Shown here in pieces: positions 14,388-21,929 of a DNA stretch of 30,553 nucleotides. Origin of the DNA: a virus; the IMG/VR virus record IMGVR_UViG_3300020578_000299, positions 1 through 30,553 of that record, one strand, 5' to 3'. The notes under the pieces are model-generated. The model saw nothing but the letters and a program-made list of their open reading frames with translations, did not search any database and had not been told where the DNA came from. The stretch's first letter is position 1. Each line of letters opens with the position of its first letter. The position numbers and the translations under genes are program-made.

Positions 14388-14708
14388 ATGTCGAAGAAAA
14401 ACAAACTCAACAAGAACTTTAACAACGAAGCACCAGAGATTTTCAACACCGATGATATCGGATACATGACAGATGAAGCTCTCCATGATCGTTCAAACCG
14501 TCTTGAGGGTGAAAGGAACCGGCTCGTCGCGATGGGAAGAGACCCTCACCTGTGGGAAGTCGAAATTGCGTATCTTCACCGTGAGCAGCAGCTTCGTCGT
14601 ACCCGAGCCGCTCGACACATGGAATACATACAAAAATTTCAAATCAATCCAAACTCGATGGAGCTTAAGCCATCCGCCACCACAGATGAGTCGCAAGGTT
14701 TGAACTGA
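14388..14708 (+). CDS. Hypothetical protein, 106 residues
   Basis: Starts 26 nt after the preceding gene with an AGGTAGGT ribosome-binding site. The first 25 residues are Asn/Lys-rich. The middle holds a charged helix with many Arg and Glu (EALHDRSNRLEGERNRLVAM; HREQQLRRTRAARHMEYIQK). It ends 6 nt before the sigma factor and is probably co-transcribed with it. No family recognised. Confidence 0.65.
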   Translation: MSKKNKLNKNFNNEAPEIFNTDDIGYMTDEALHDRSNRLEGERNRLVAMGRDPHLWEVEIAYLHREQQLRRTRAARHMEYIQKFQINPNSMELKPSATTDESQGLN

Positions 14709-14714
14709 GAATAT

Positions 14715-15503
14715 ATGCTGGAAAATTCATCTAAGACAGTGGTGTCAAGCTACTTAAACTCGCTGCAAGCCTATCCGCAGCTCGAGCATGAGGAGTTGAT
14801 CCAGCTATTTCAAGATTATGAAAAAGGTGGAAAAGACTCGATCACTGCGCGTCAAAAACTCGCGCAGTCTAACCTACGACTTGTTGTTTACATTGCAAAG
14901 AAGCAAAAAGGACACAATATTCCAATTGAAGACCTTATCCAAGAAGGAAACATCGGTCTTCTTAAGGCGATCGATCGATTCGATTGGAAGAAAGGTTTTC
15001 GTTTTTCAACTTACGCGACGTGGTGGATTAAACAAGCAATTAGTCAGTACGTCCTTAAGAGGAAAAAGATAATTCGGTTACCGGCGCATGCGGCTTCTGC
15101 ACAAAAGAAATTAATTCAAGCTGCTGATTCTTTCAAGGAAACGAATGGATACGGACCGTCATCTGAAGAATTGTCGGCAATGATAGATGTATCTGAGACT
15201 GTCATCAAAGCAACGATGCAGTCAGGAAAAAACATCATTTCTCTGCAGCAACCTATCGGTGACGATGGAGCTTCTACCCTAGAAGATCGTTTGGAAGATT
15301 CAAACCCGTCCAACGATCCTTTTGAGCTGTTGTCTAAAAAAGAAATGATGGAAATTGTAAAACGCGTTATGTCCAATCTTTCTACAAAAGAAGCGGCCAT
15401 TCTTCGGTTGCGATTCGGTCTTCACGAAGATATTTCTGTTGAAGACTACGTTATCACTGACGCAGAAGCAGAGCAAATTTCTTCAGGCGAAGGACTGGCT
15501 TGA
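14715..15503 (+). CDS. Sigma-70 family factor lacking region 4.2
   Basis: 262 residues. Region 1.2-like at about 13-40; region 2 at about 45-125 is intact, with QSNLRLVVYIAKKQKGHNIP, EDLIQEGNIGLLKAIDRFDW and RFSTYATWWIKQAISQYVLK. Region 3 follows (about 135-195). Region 4 begins as LSTKEAAILRLRFGLHED at 222-239 but then diverges to VEDYVITDAEAEQISSGEGL and stops; the helix-turn-helix that binds the -35 is absent. Other frames downstream do not encode it, so a recent frameshift is unlikely. It should direct host RNA polymerase to phage promoters through -10 contacts. The HTH protein at 15725 may complete it. Confidence 0.9.
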   Translation: MLENSSKTVVSSYLNSLQAYPQLEHEELIQLFQDYEKGGKDSITARQKLAQSNLRLVVYIAKKQKGHNIPIEDLIQEGNIGLLKAIDRFDWKKGFRFSTYATWWIKQAISQYVLKRKKIIRLPAHAASAQKKLIQAADSFKETNGYGPSSEELSAMIDVSETVIKATMQSGKNIISLQQPIGDDGASTLEDRLEDSNPSNDPFELLSKKEMMEIVKRVMSNLSTKEAAILRLRFGLHEDISVEDYVITDAEAEQISSGEGLA

Positions 15504-15504
15504 A

Positions 15505-15723
15505 ATGCAAGTCGCCATCATCTTACTTTTATTCTTGAACATTTTAGTTACAGTTTTTTTGAATAAAAAAATTAGCGATCGTCTAAATTCTTTGAAGTTG
15601 GATGAAAAAAATGAAACCTTCCAACGAGGCGAAAAAGATATACACACGATTTTGAGTGATAGATTGTTCGATATTCAAAACCGAAAGTACTCGGTGCAAC
15701 AAAGATTTAGAGATAGAGATTAA
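15505..15723 (+). CDS. Small single-pass membrane protein
   Basis: 72 residues from ATG 15505, just after the sigma stop; the longer frame from 15439 lies over the sigma gene. One N-terminal transmembrane helix (VAIILLLFLNILVTVFL), then a charged segment likely helical or coiled (LNSLKLDEKNETFQRGEKDI). A GGCGAAGGACTGG stretch may be the ribosome-binding site. The layout resembles an inner-membrane spanin or holin-accessory protein but is not diagnostic. Confidence 0.6.
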   Translation: MQVAIILLLFLNILVTVFLNKKISDRLNSLKLDEKNETFQRGEKDIHTILSDRLFDIQNRKYSVQQRFRDRD

Positions 15724-15724
15724 A

Positions 15725-16018
15725 ATGGTTCTTAAGAAAGGTTCAAAATTCTTGAAAGGTTATGCAACAGTCATCGAGGATGAAGGTGTTAATTACAGAG
15801 AGATCGCAGACATCATGTCTGAGATTGGGTTCATTATGAACCACTCTTCCGCAAGAAACTATATTTTGCGGATAATGCAAAAATTTGCAGAAGAATTTGA
15901 TACAGAATGGGGTCTGGATCTACCAGAAGAAAAGATCAAGGCTATCGCCGCTTCCCCACAATTTCAAAATGTGATTGCTGACCTGCTACATAATTTAGAA
16001 GCGACAAGAAAAAATTAA
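15725..16018 (+). CDS. Small HTH protein, candidate detached sigma region 4
   Basis: 97 residues from ATG 15725, the A of the ATG following one base after the previous stop; the longer frame from 15656 is rejected. Residues 22-56 (VNYREIADIMSEIGFIMNHS, then SARNYILRIMQKFAEEF) read as a helix-turn-helix like sigma region 4: EIA-type helix, turn, then a recognition helix with conserved Arg and Ile. The C-terminal 30 residues are an amphipathic helix pair. It lies two genes after a sigma factor that lacks this region, so a split sigma is inferred. A simple phage transcription regulator is the alternative. Confidence 0.65.
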   Translation: MVLKKGSKFLKGYATVIEDEGVNYREIADIMSEIGFIMNHSSARNYILRIMQKFAEEFDTEWGLDLPEEKIKAIAASPQFQNVIADLLHNLEATRKN

Positions 16019-16020
16019 AC

Positions 16021-16539
16021 ATGTCAAAATTCACAATTAAAAAATTACCACCAATTAAGCTCGTCGACCTCCTGAAAAAAAGGAAAACAAACCTAAAGCA
16101 GTTTCTTGAAACTTATGGTATCGTTGCGTACTCTACGTTACAACAAAAGTGCAATAGTCTCGGTGTGTCTCCACCATCAGAACAAGAGTTTAAAGAAAAC
16201 GTCAAATCTGCCATTTCTTCACCCCAAGAAGGCGTCGTTGTTTTAGACCCACCACCTCTGGTCAAGGAAGCAACGGGCGAATTTATCTTGGTTGATGACC
16301 TAGGGAATTCGCACGTAATGCACGAAAGAAATGTTTTACGTGAAGCTGAGGAAGAGCAACCAAAAGCTTCAAAAAAAAACAAAGAAAAAAGTCTAAAAAT
16401 AGATGAAAGCGTGTTTGTAGTTTCTCTTCCAGCTGAAAATTTTGAAAAAACCGGTCCTGATTTAGGGGAAGCCGTAAGCGTTGACGATGATTTAGATTCC
16501 TCAGTAACGAAACTTTCAACTTTGAAAAAAACAAAATAG
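16021..16539 (+). CDS. Hypothetical protein, 172 residues, acidic C-terminus
   Basis: Starts 2 nt after the HTH gene. Residues 10-58 form a compact helical domain (KLVDLLKKRKTNLKQFLETY, then GIVAYSTLQQKCNSLGVSPP) that resembles a small DNA- or protein-binding domain. After residue 70 it is low-complexity and acidic or lysine-rich. Co-transcription with the HTH and sigma genes suggests a transcription or replication role, but nothing more specific can be said. Confidence 0.65.
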   Translation: MSKFTIKKLPPIKLVDLLKKRKTNLKQFLETYGIVAYSTLQQKCNSLGVSPPSEQEFKENVKSAISSPQEGVVVLDPPPLVKEATGEFILVDDLGNSHVMHERNVLREAEEEQPKASKKNKEKSLKIDESVFVVSLPAENFEKTGPDLGEAVSVDDDLDSSVTKLSTLKKTK

Positions 16540-16542
16540 GTC

Positions 16543-16573
16543 GGTGCAAAGCAGCTGGTTGTTATGATAAACT
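16543..16573 (+). promoter_or_regulatory. Phage-class promoter, site D (DNA ligase)
   Basis: GGTGCAA at 16543-16549, an 18-nt gap, then TGA-TAAACT with the -10 at 16568-16573. An ATG begins directly at 16574, and a second ATG at 16580 lies 7 nt after the -10, where transcription should start. Confidence 0.7.
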
Positions 16574-16579
16574 ATGAAC

Positions 16580-17914
16580 ATGCAATCCGTCATCGACATC
16601 CTGGAACAGCTCGAGGCCAACAATTCTCGTCTATTTAAAGAGGAACTTCTTGAGTCGCAGGTCACTAACGACCTCCTCAAGAAGGTCTTCGTGGTCGCTG
16701 GCGATCCGTACCTCAACTTCTACGTCAACAAGTTCAAGATGCCCCTGGCGACGTCGCGCCGGCGCACCGATGATACGATCGTCGGCGACTTCATCGGTTT
16801 CATCAAGGAACGACTGTCGACCCGGGCGCTGACCGGAAACGCCGCGAAAGATGCAGTCATCGGCGAATTTACGAAGATGGACGAGCGCCAACAGAAGTGG
16901 TGTCAGAGGATCCTCCTGAAGAACCTCCGGTGTGGCGTCCAATCCACCACGGTCAACAAGGTGTGGCCCGGTGCAATCGTTGGATTCTCGGTTCAACTAG
17001 CCGAGACCCTAGAGACTCGGTACGAGGACGGTAAGGGAATCATCATCTGCGAACCTGTCATGTACCCGACGTGGGTCGAACCGAAGCTCGACGGTCTCCG
17101 GTGCGTGGCCGTGAAACATTCCGGTGAGGTGACTATGTTCACCCGCAACGGTACCGTACTCGAGACCCTACCTCGGATCAAGTCTCTCCTCGAGGCGGCT
17201 CCGTGGGACGAGTTCATCCTCGATGGTGAGGTCATGGGTGAAACGTGGAATGACTCTGCGTCTGTTGTGATGTCCCATAAGAAAGGTAAGGACGACTCGA
17301 AAATGATCTTCCACGTCTTCGATGCTCTTCCGTTTTCTGATTGGCATGACCAAGAAAGTCATTTGGATCTTGAAGACAGGTTAGAGCTTGTTAAAGAGCT
17401 GGTCTCAAAAATTGGAGACCCTGTTGTCGCTCAAGTTCAAGGTAGACTCATCAAGGATCAAGAAGAGCTACTAACCGCATACCTACATGACACCGACGCC
17501 GGTTACGAAGGTATCATGGTGAAAGACTTGGTGGCTCCGTACCTCTTTAAAAGGTCTTCAAATATTCGTAAGATGAAACCTATCGCGACTTACGAAGGAG
17601 TTATCGTAGGTCACTATGAAGGCCGGAGAGGCTCCAAACGTGAGGGCTTGTGGGGTGGCTTTGAGGTCGTCCTGCCGAATGGTGTGGTGACTCGAGTGGC
17701 CGGTGGATTTACTGATAAGCTGAAGGCCGATATCAACATCGATCCGGATTCATGGATTGGACGAATCATCGAGATGGAAGGTCAACCTGATCCTCTTACA
17801 GGAGACGGATTGACGAAAGATGGTAAGGTTAGGTTCCCTGTCTACATTCGTGCACGTGATCCTAGGGATGTTGATCAGAAAGTCGTTGCTGCTGGTCAAG
17901 CTTATCGGGGATGA
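16580..17914 (+). CDS. ATP-dependent DNA ligase
   Basis: 444 residues from ATG 16580 (446 from 16574). It seals nicks through an AMP-lysine intermediate. Motif I is EPKLDGLRC (Lys about 169), then EVTMFTRNG, FILDGEVMGE, IFHVFDALPF, YEGIMVKDL and a KRSSNIRKMKP motif V. The N-terminal about 150 residues are a helical DNA-binding region as in T4-type ligases. I chose 16580 because 16574 abuts the -10 of promoter site D and could not be in the transcript. Codons change at about 17300 from C/G-ending to A/T-ending, suggesting a mosaic gene. Confidence 0.95.
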   Translation: MQSVIDILEQLEANNSRLFKEELLESQVTNDLLKKVFVVAGDPYLNFYVNKFKMPLATSRRRTDDTIVGDFIGFIKERLSTRALTGNAAKDAVIGEFTKMDERQQKWCQRILLKNLRCGVQSTTVNKVWPGAIVGFSVQLAETLETRYEDGKGIIICEPVMYPTWVEPKLDGLRCVAVKHSGEVTMFTRNGTVLETLPRIKSLLEAAPWDEFILDGEVMGETWNDSASVVMSHKKGKDDSKMIFHVFDALPFSDWHDQESHLDLEDRLELVKELVSKIGDPVVAQVQGRLIKDQEELLTAYLHDTDAGYEGIMVKDLVAPYLFKRSSNIRKMKPIATYEGVIVGHYEGRRGSKREGLWGGFEVVLPNGVVTRVAGGFTDKLKADINIDPDSWIGRIIEMEGQPDPLTGDGLTKDGKVRFPVYIRARDPRDVDQKVVAAGQAYRG

Positions 17915-17917
17915 AAG

Positions 17918-18136
17918 ATGATCTACATTATTATTTTCGTCGTTGCAGGACTCTTCACGTTCCCGTCCTTCATAAAGCACTTCGTACTCGCTCCTTTTGT
18001 TGGAACGGTGTTTGGAGCTATAACATGGTTGATGATCTGCGTTTTCTATCGTGACGCTCTCAATCTCCAGGCTTTTTGTTGCTTTTTAATTTTAGGCGTC
18101 ATTTTCGCCGAAGTCGGAGCAGCGATGTCAGATTGA
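17918..18136 (+). CDS. Small multi-pass membrane protein
   Basis: 72 residues, starting 3 nt after the ligase stop with a GGGATGAAAG leader. Two to three transmembrane segments (IYIIIFVVAGLFTFPSFI; APFVGTVFGAITWLMICVFY; FCCFLILGVIFAEVGAAM) are separated by very short turns. The size and helix count fit a small holin, but it is far from the endolysin and follows ligase, so function is unknown. Confidence 0.7.
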   Translation: MIYIIIFVVAGLFTFPSFIKHFVLAPFVGTVFGAITWLMICVFYRDALNLQAFCCFLILGVIFAEVGAAMSD

Positions 18137-18296
18137 TGCTATTATCCACGGCGTGGATTGTTTCTTCCGTGACAAAAGTATGACAAAAAAACAGCTACTT
18201 TTAGAAAAGAAATCATAAGCGAATTCAAAATTCGCGACAATGCCTTGATACTTAAAATCAGCCGACCCACTTGGGCGGCGTTTAAAGGGGTATCAA
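18137..18296 (+). promoter_or_regulatory. Intergenic region with weak terminator, dyad and candidate promoter before fibre gene
   Basis: ATCCAC-GGC-GTGGAT (18144-18158) then TTGTTTCTT is a weak terminator. GCGAATT-CAA-AATTCGC (18219-18235) is a perfect dyad. TTGATACTTAAAATC follows at about 18246-18260 and resembles elements before other virion or lipoprotein genes. A GCCgaCCCA/TGGGcGGC imperfect hairpin lies between it and the GGGG-containing leader of the fibre gene. Confidence 0.4.
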
Positions 18297-20540
18297 ATGG
18301 CTATTTCAAAAATTCAACAATCTCAGGTCAGCGGTTCACTTTCTTTTAACGATGGACTTGAGGCGGGCCCTAGCCTCGCCGGTAAGGCGACATTGAAGGG
18401 CGACCTCGACTCGCTTCGTTCACAGATCAAAAAAATCATCGGTAAGTCAAACTGGTACGATGCTCTCGACGGTACACAAGACCTCGCGGACATCTACACT
18501 GCGGTGCGCGTCTCCGGCGCGGACACTGTCTTCCAAGGCGACATCGAAGTCGGCGGAAACGACATCAAGTCTTCCGGCGGCACTGTCGCGATCACACTCG
18601 ACAACGCAAACGTTTCTATCCTCGGCGCCGCTAGCGTTAACGGTAACCACCACGTCGGTGGTGGTTATGGCAACACAGGCGTCACCTTGTACTCCGACGG
18701 TAACCTCTCCATGGACGGCGCGCTCCTCGTCAAGGGCAATGCTAGCTTCGACGGCAACGTCGCGATCGGTGATGATCAGCAAGATCGCGTAACCTTTCTC
18801 GCGAAGGCCGCTTCTGACCTCAACATGGATGAATATAAGGTAACAAAGCTCGGTCAGGCAGCTGCTTCTGGTGAAGCTCTTGCCTGGGGTAAGGACGCTG
18901 CTGTCTCTGACCTCATCGTCACAGGTGGTGACTTCCAAGTTACCGCCGGTGGTACAGTTTTAGCCGCCAACATGACGCTCGGTGGAACACTCACTGTCGG
19001 TGGAAACTCAACGCTCGCGAGCGTTGAGATCGGTGACACCCTCGGCGTCGCAGGTGCAGTGATGCTTGGCAGCACGCTGTCAGTCGCTGGTGCATCTACA
19101 CTTTCATCACTCGGCGTTACAAACAACGCAACAGTCGGTGGAACGCTCGGCGTTATGGGAGCTTCTACGCTTTCATCCGTCAGCGTCACCGGCAACGCCG
19201 GCGTCGGCGGAACCCTCAGCGTTGTGGGTCATTCAACCCTCAGCACATTCGAGGCTTCTGGTCTCGCTGAGCTTATGGGTGGAGTGGATGTCAATGGATT
19301 TGCATCGATCTCTGCGGCAGGCGACGCGATCTTCGCATCGCTCGACGTCGCCGGTGCCGCCGATTTTGACGGCGCAGTGACAGCAGCTTCCATTGCAATC
19401 GACGGCGATGTGGCACAACGTCTCTACTTCGTTGGAGCCGATGGTTCGATCACTGACAACGCAGCGCTCAACTGGGATATCGCGGCTTCGCGCCTCGACG
19501 TCACCGGTTCGCTCGACGTCTCTGACGACCTCCGCGTTCGCGACGACGCTCTTATCGACGGGGTACTCGACGTTGTCGGGCTCGCTTCGCTCGATGGTGG
19601 CATCGACGTCAACGGCGCGAAGTTCACGGTTTCTTCCGCCGGCGCAATGTACGTCGACGGCGCAGCGCAGATCCATGGCGCTGCAACTTTCGACAGCAGC
19701 TTGACGGTTACGGGAGCCTCAGACCTCAACGGATCTCTCGACGTGCAAGGTGCAGCAAGATTCCAGAGCAATGTTGTGGTCGATGGCAACGCTCAAATCC
19801 ATGGCGACCTTCTCGTTCAGGGCGCGTTCACCTACATCGAAACCACAAACATGAAGGTAAAGGATGCATTCATCTACCTTGCAACAGGATCTAACGGATC
19901 AGTCGATTCCGGTATCGTCTTCAGCAAGGGAGCTGACAGCGGAACCAAGGACCTCATACTCGGTCAAGACGGCGGCGTAGGAGAATTTATCTTCGCGCAG
20001 CAGGTCCACAACCCCGACGCAGATTCACCATCTGACCTCAACAATGCCGTCCTCGTTCCGGCCTGGATGTCTATTTCGAAGTACGGTGTTTCGGAAGGCA
20101 ACGAGGCTGGCAGAGTCGGTATGGATGATGGTGCTTTTGCAGTCAAGGGCGCCAACGCACTTCTTCTCAAGTCAGGAGCCGAGTCTTTCTCACTCGCTTC
20201 CGCGGGCGAGCAGACGACCTTCGACGGAAACTTTACTGCGTCAACCCTCGTCGGCGCTCTCAACGAGCTCTACACCGACCTCCAGGCGGCCTCAGCCGGT
20301 GGAAACCTCTCGAAGGCTTCTTACGGCGTGGCAGACTTCGCAGGAAACGTCCTCAGCTTCTCTGGTCAGCAAACCCTCGCGTCTGCAGACCACAAGCTCG
20401 TCGACGTCTTCCTTAACGGTGTTCTCATGTCCCCAGGACGCGACCTCACCGCAATCACAACCACATCCGTGACATTCGACGCTTCGATCGTCAGCGCTCT
20501 CATAGCCGATGACGTCATCGTCATCGTCGCTCGTGGCTGA
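18297..20540 (+). CDS. Large repeat-built tail-fibre or structural protein
   Basis: 747 residues. The middle is made of short beta-strand repeats of about 23 residues with a GGTL-V-G-STLSS pattern (for example LSVAGASTLSSLGVTNNATV), best seen about nt 18980-19280, and similar LDV-G/DG repeats flank them. This is the pattern of beta-helical fibres or adhesins. The C-terminus, FLNGVLMSPGRDL to VIVIVARG, is a small cap module also present at the end of the 21250-21906 protein. Codons are strongly G/C-ending, unlike the fibres on the other strand. No signal peptide. A strong terminator follows. Confidence 0.85.
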   Translation: MAISKIQQSQVSGSLSFNDGLEAGPSLAGKATLKGDLDSLRSQIKKIIGKSNWYDALDGTQDLADIYTAVRVSGADTVFQGDIEVGGNDIKSSGGTVAITLDNANVSILGAASVNGNHHVGGGYGNTGVTLYSDGNLSMDGALLVKGNASFDGNVAIGDDQQDRVTFLAKAASDLNMDEYKVTKLGQAAASGEALAWGKDAAVSDLIVTGGDFQVTAGGTVLAANMTLGGTLTVGGNSTLASVEIGDTLGVAGAVMLGSTLSVAGASTLSSLGVTNNATVGGTLGVMGASTLSSVSVTGNAGVGGTLSVVGHSTLSTFEASGLAELMGGVDVNGFASISAAGDAIFASLDVAGAADFDGAVTAASIAIDGDVAQRLYFVGADGSITDNAALNWDIAASRLDVTGSLDVSDDLRVRDDALIDGVLDVVGLASLDGGIDVNGAKFTVSSAGAMYVDGAAQIHGAATFDSSLTVTGASDLNGSLDVQGAARFQSNVVVDGNAQIHGDLLVQGAFTYIETTNMKVKDAFIYLATGSNGSVDSGIVFSKGADSGTKDLILGQDGGVGEFIFAQQVHNPDADSPSDLNNAVLVPAWMSISKYGVSEGNEAGRVGMDDGAFAVKGANALLLKSGAESFSLASAGEQTTFDGNFTASTLVGALNELYTDLQAASAGGNLSKASYGVADFAGNVLSFSGQQTLASADHKLVDVFLNGVLMSPGRDLTAITTTSVTFDASIVSALIADDVIVIVARG

Positions 20541-20581
20541 TAAACGACTAGCATCGTAACAAAGTCTTAGTTTAACTAAGC

Positions 20582-20607
20582 ATGGGCCCGGGCGATCCCG
20601 GGCCCAT
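20582..20607 (+). terminator. Strong rho-independent terminator
   Basis: ATGGGCCCGGG, loop CGAT, CCCGGGCCCAT gives an 11-bp GC-rich stem followed by TTTTTG. It ends the 18297-20540 transcript. Confidence 0.92.
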
Positions 20608-20673
20608 TTTTGTTTCTGTCACGGTGTTTACTTCTAAAAAAAATGTAAATAATTTGAGCTGTAAGAAAAACAT

Positions 20674-21258
20674 ATGAACAACGAAGACATTTTGAACAAG
20701 GATCAGGCAACCGCAGTCGCTTCTTTTTTAGGAGGGCTTATTGTCGAAAAGACTTCGCAGCTCACAATGATGGTTGAAAACCTGAAGAGGGTTGAAGCGC
20801 AGGTCGCCGGATCGAAAGAAATTTCCGAGAAGGTGGGAAGTTACATCAAGAAGCAGCAGTTGGACGCGGCGAAGATGGTAGAGAAGCAGCAGATATCTCC
20901 CGAGGTAGGTAAGTTCTTTGAAACCGCCTTTGAAGCGACGCGATCTTTCGTCCGAACGACTTGCAGCGATGTAGAACGTCTTTATTTCCTACGACAGGGA
21001 GAGATGCTGTGCCTTAAGACCGAGATAGACAAGCTGTCAGAGTTAAAATCTCAGCATGAGCAGAAGGTCAAAGACCTCGAAAAAAAAGTTGAACCCGTTG
21101 CTGTTGAAGCTAAGTCTACGAACGTTGAAAAAAGTACCAAGAACAAAAAAGAGAAAGCGCAACGTGTTCGACCAGACCAAGATCCATCAACTCGGGCTGG
21201 TCGGGCTGCGATGGATATTGCAGAGCGTCGAAGGAAGTACCAAAAAAAGTCATTTTGA
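20674..21258 (+). CDS. Coiled-coil hypothetical protein
   Basis: 194 residues, almost fully helical, with a long coiled coil around LYFLRQGEMLCLKTEIDKLS and LSELKSQHEQKVKDLEKKVE, then a Lys/Arg tail (TKNKKEKAQRVRPDQDPSTR). No signal peptide or enzyme motif. Its last 9 bases overlap the end of the convergent fibre gene at 21250-21906. A scaffold, tail-completion or DNA-associated role is possible; none is shown. A GTAAGAAAAACAT leader precedes ATG 20674, with no strong ribosome-binding site. Confidence 0.7.
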   Translation: MNNEDILNKDQATAVASFLGGLIVEKTSQLTMMVENLKRVEAQVAGSKEISEKVGSYIKKQQLDAAKMVEKQQISPEVGKFFETAFEATRSFVRTTCSDVERLYFLRQGEMLCLKTEIDKLSELKSQHEQKVKDLEKKVEPVAVEAKSTNVEKSTKNKKEKAQRVRPDQDPSTRAGRAAMDIAERRRKYQKKSF

Positions 21259-21906
21259 GTACGTCGCGACAACTTTTGAATCCGGCGGCGGAGGTACGCT
21301 GAAGGTAACGGAGTTTCCGCTGATCGTGAAGTCGGCGGCGTCGCCGACCTCTTGAAGAACTCCATTTAAAAAGACCATGATAGTCGTCGACGAGGTGGGA
21401 GTGTACGCTGTCATGAAAACAGAGTTAGTTCCATCCGCGGTACCCATTAGCTTCTCGTTCCACTCTATATTCTGTACTGATGAGTTTGAAGTTATCGTTA
21501 TCTGTCCTGTCGATGCGTCAGATGAGAGCGTAATCCCGCTTCCTGCGACGAAGAAAGGATCTCCAAAAGTCGTAGTGATTTCTGACGTCGCGACTCCCTC
21601 GGTAAACTGTCCAGCGCCTTGTACGTCGAGAGACCCAGTTAGTTCTAAAAAATCACAATCAAAGTCGAAGGAGCCGGCGAGCTCGCCACCCTCGACACGA
21701 AGCGATCCGCTAATGACGACGTCGCCTCCGAAGACTGCGACGCGGCGGTCGATGATGTCTTTCGATGAACCCTTTCCGTTACCGCTGGTTAATCTTGAAC
21801 CGCTGACATAGAAGTAGACGTCTTTACCGATGTTTTCATAGACGGGTCGCTTCGACGATGAATCACCGACAATCAATGTTCTTGTTTTGTGGTTAGCTAC
21901 CGCCAT
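21250..21906 (-). CDS. Short tail-fibre-like protein
   Basis: 218 residues. An N-terminal module with DVYFYVSGSR and GDVVISGSLRVEGGE is shared with the adjacent 466-residue protein. The C-terminus (VFLNGVLQEVGDAADFTISG, then NSVTFSVPPPPDSKVVATYS) is a fibre cap module, like the 18297 protein. Probably a trimeric fibre segment. It sits 23 nt after the stop of the 466-residue gene in the same direction. Confidence 0.8.
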   Translation of the reverse strand: MAVANHKTRTLIVGDSSSKRPVYENIGKDVYFYVSGSRLTSGNGKGSSKDIIDRRVAVFGGDVVISGSLRVEGGELAGSFDFDCDFLELTGSLDVQGAGQFTEGVATSEITTTFGDPFFVAGSGITLSSDASTGQITITSNSSVQNIEWNEKLMGTADGTNSVFMTAYTPTSSTTIMVFLNGVLQEVGDAADFTISGNSVTFSVPPPPDSKVVATYSK

Positions 21907-21929
21907 CTTTTTGGTTTCATCCTAAAGAA

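Noticed and set aside
15400-15503. Frameshift as the cause of the missing sigma region 4.2
   Set aside because: The other two frames downstream encode a membrane protein start and no HTH-like sequence, so a simple frameshift does not restore the region.
16971-16977. GGTGCAA within the ligase gene
   Set aside because: 18 nt later the sequence is AACTAG without TG or a -10 form, and no gene starts there. The same holds for the copies at about 12385 and 16149.
18447-19789. Several antisense and frame-shifted frames over the 747-residue fibre gene
   Set aside because: Overlap with a repeat-rich GC-biased gene explains them; they carry no motif.
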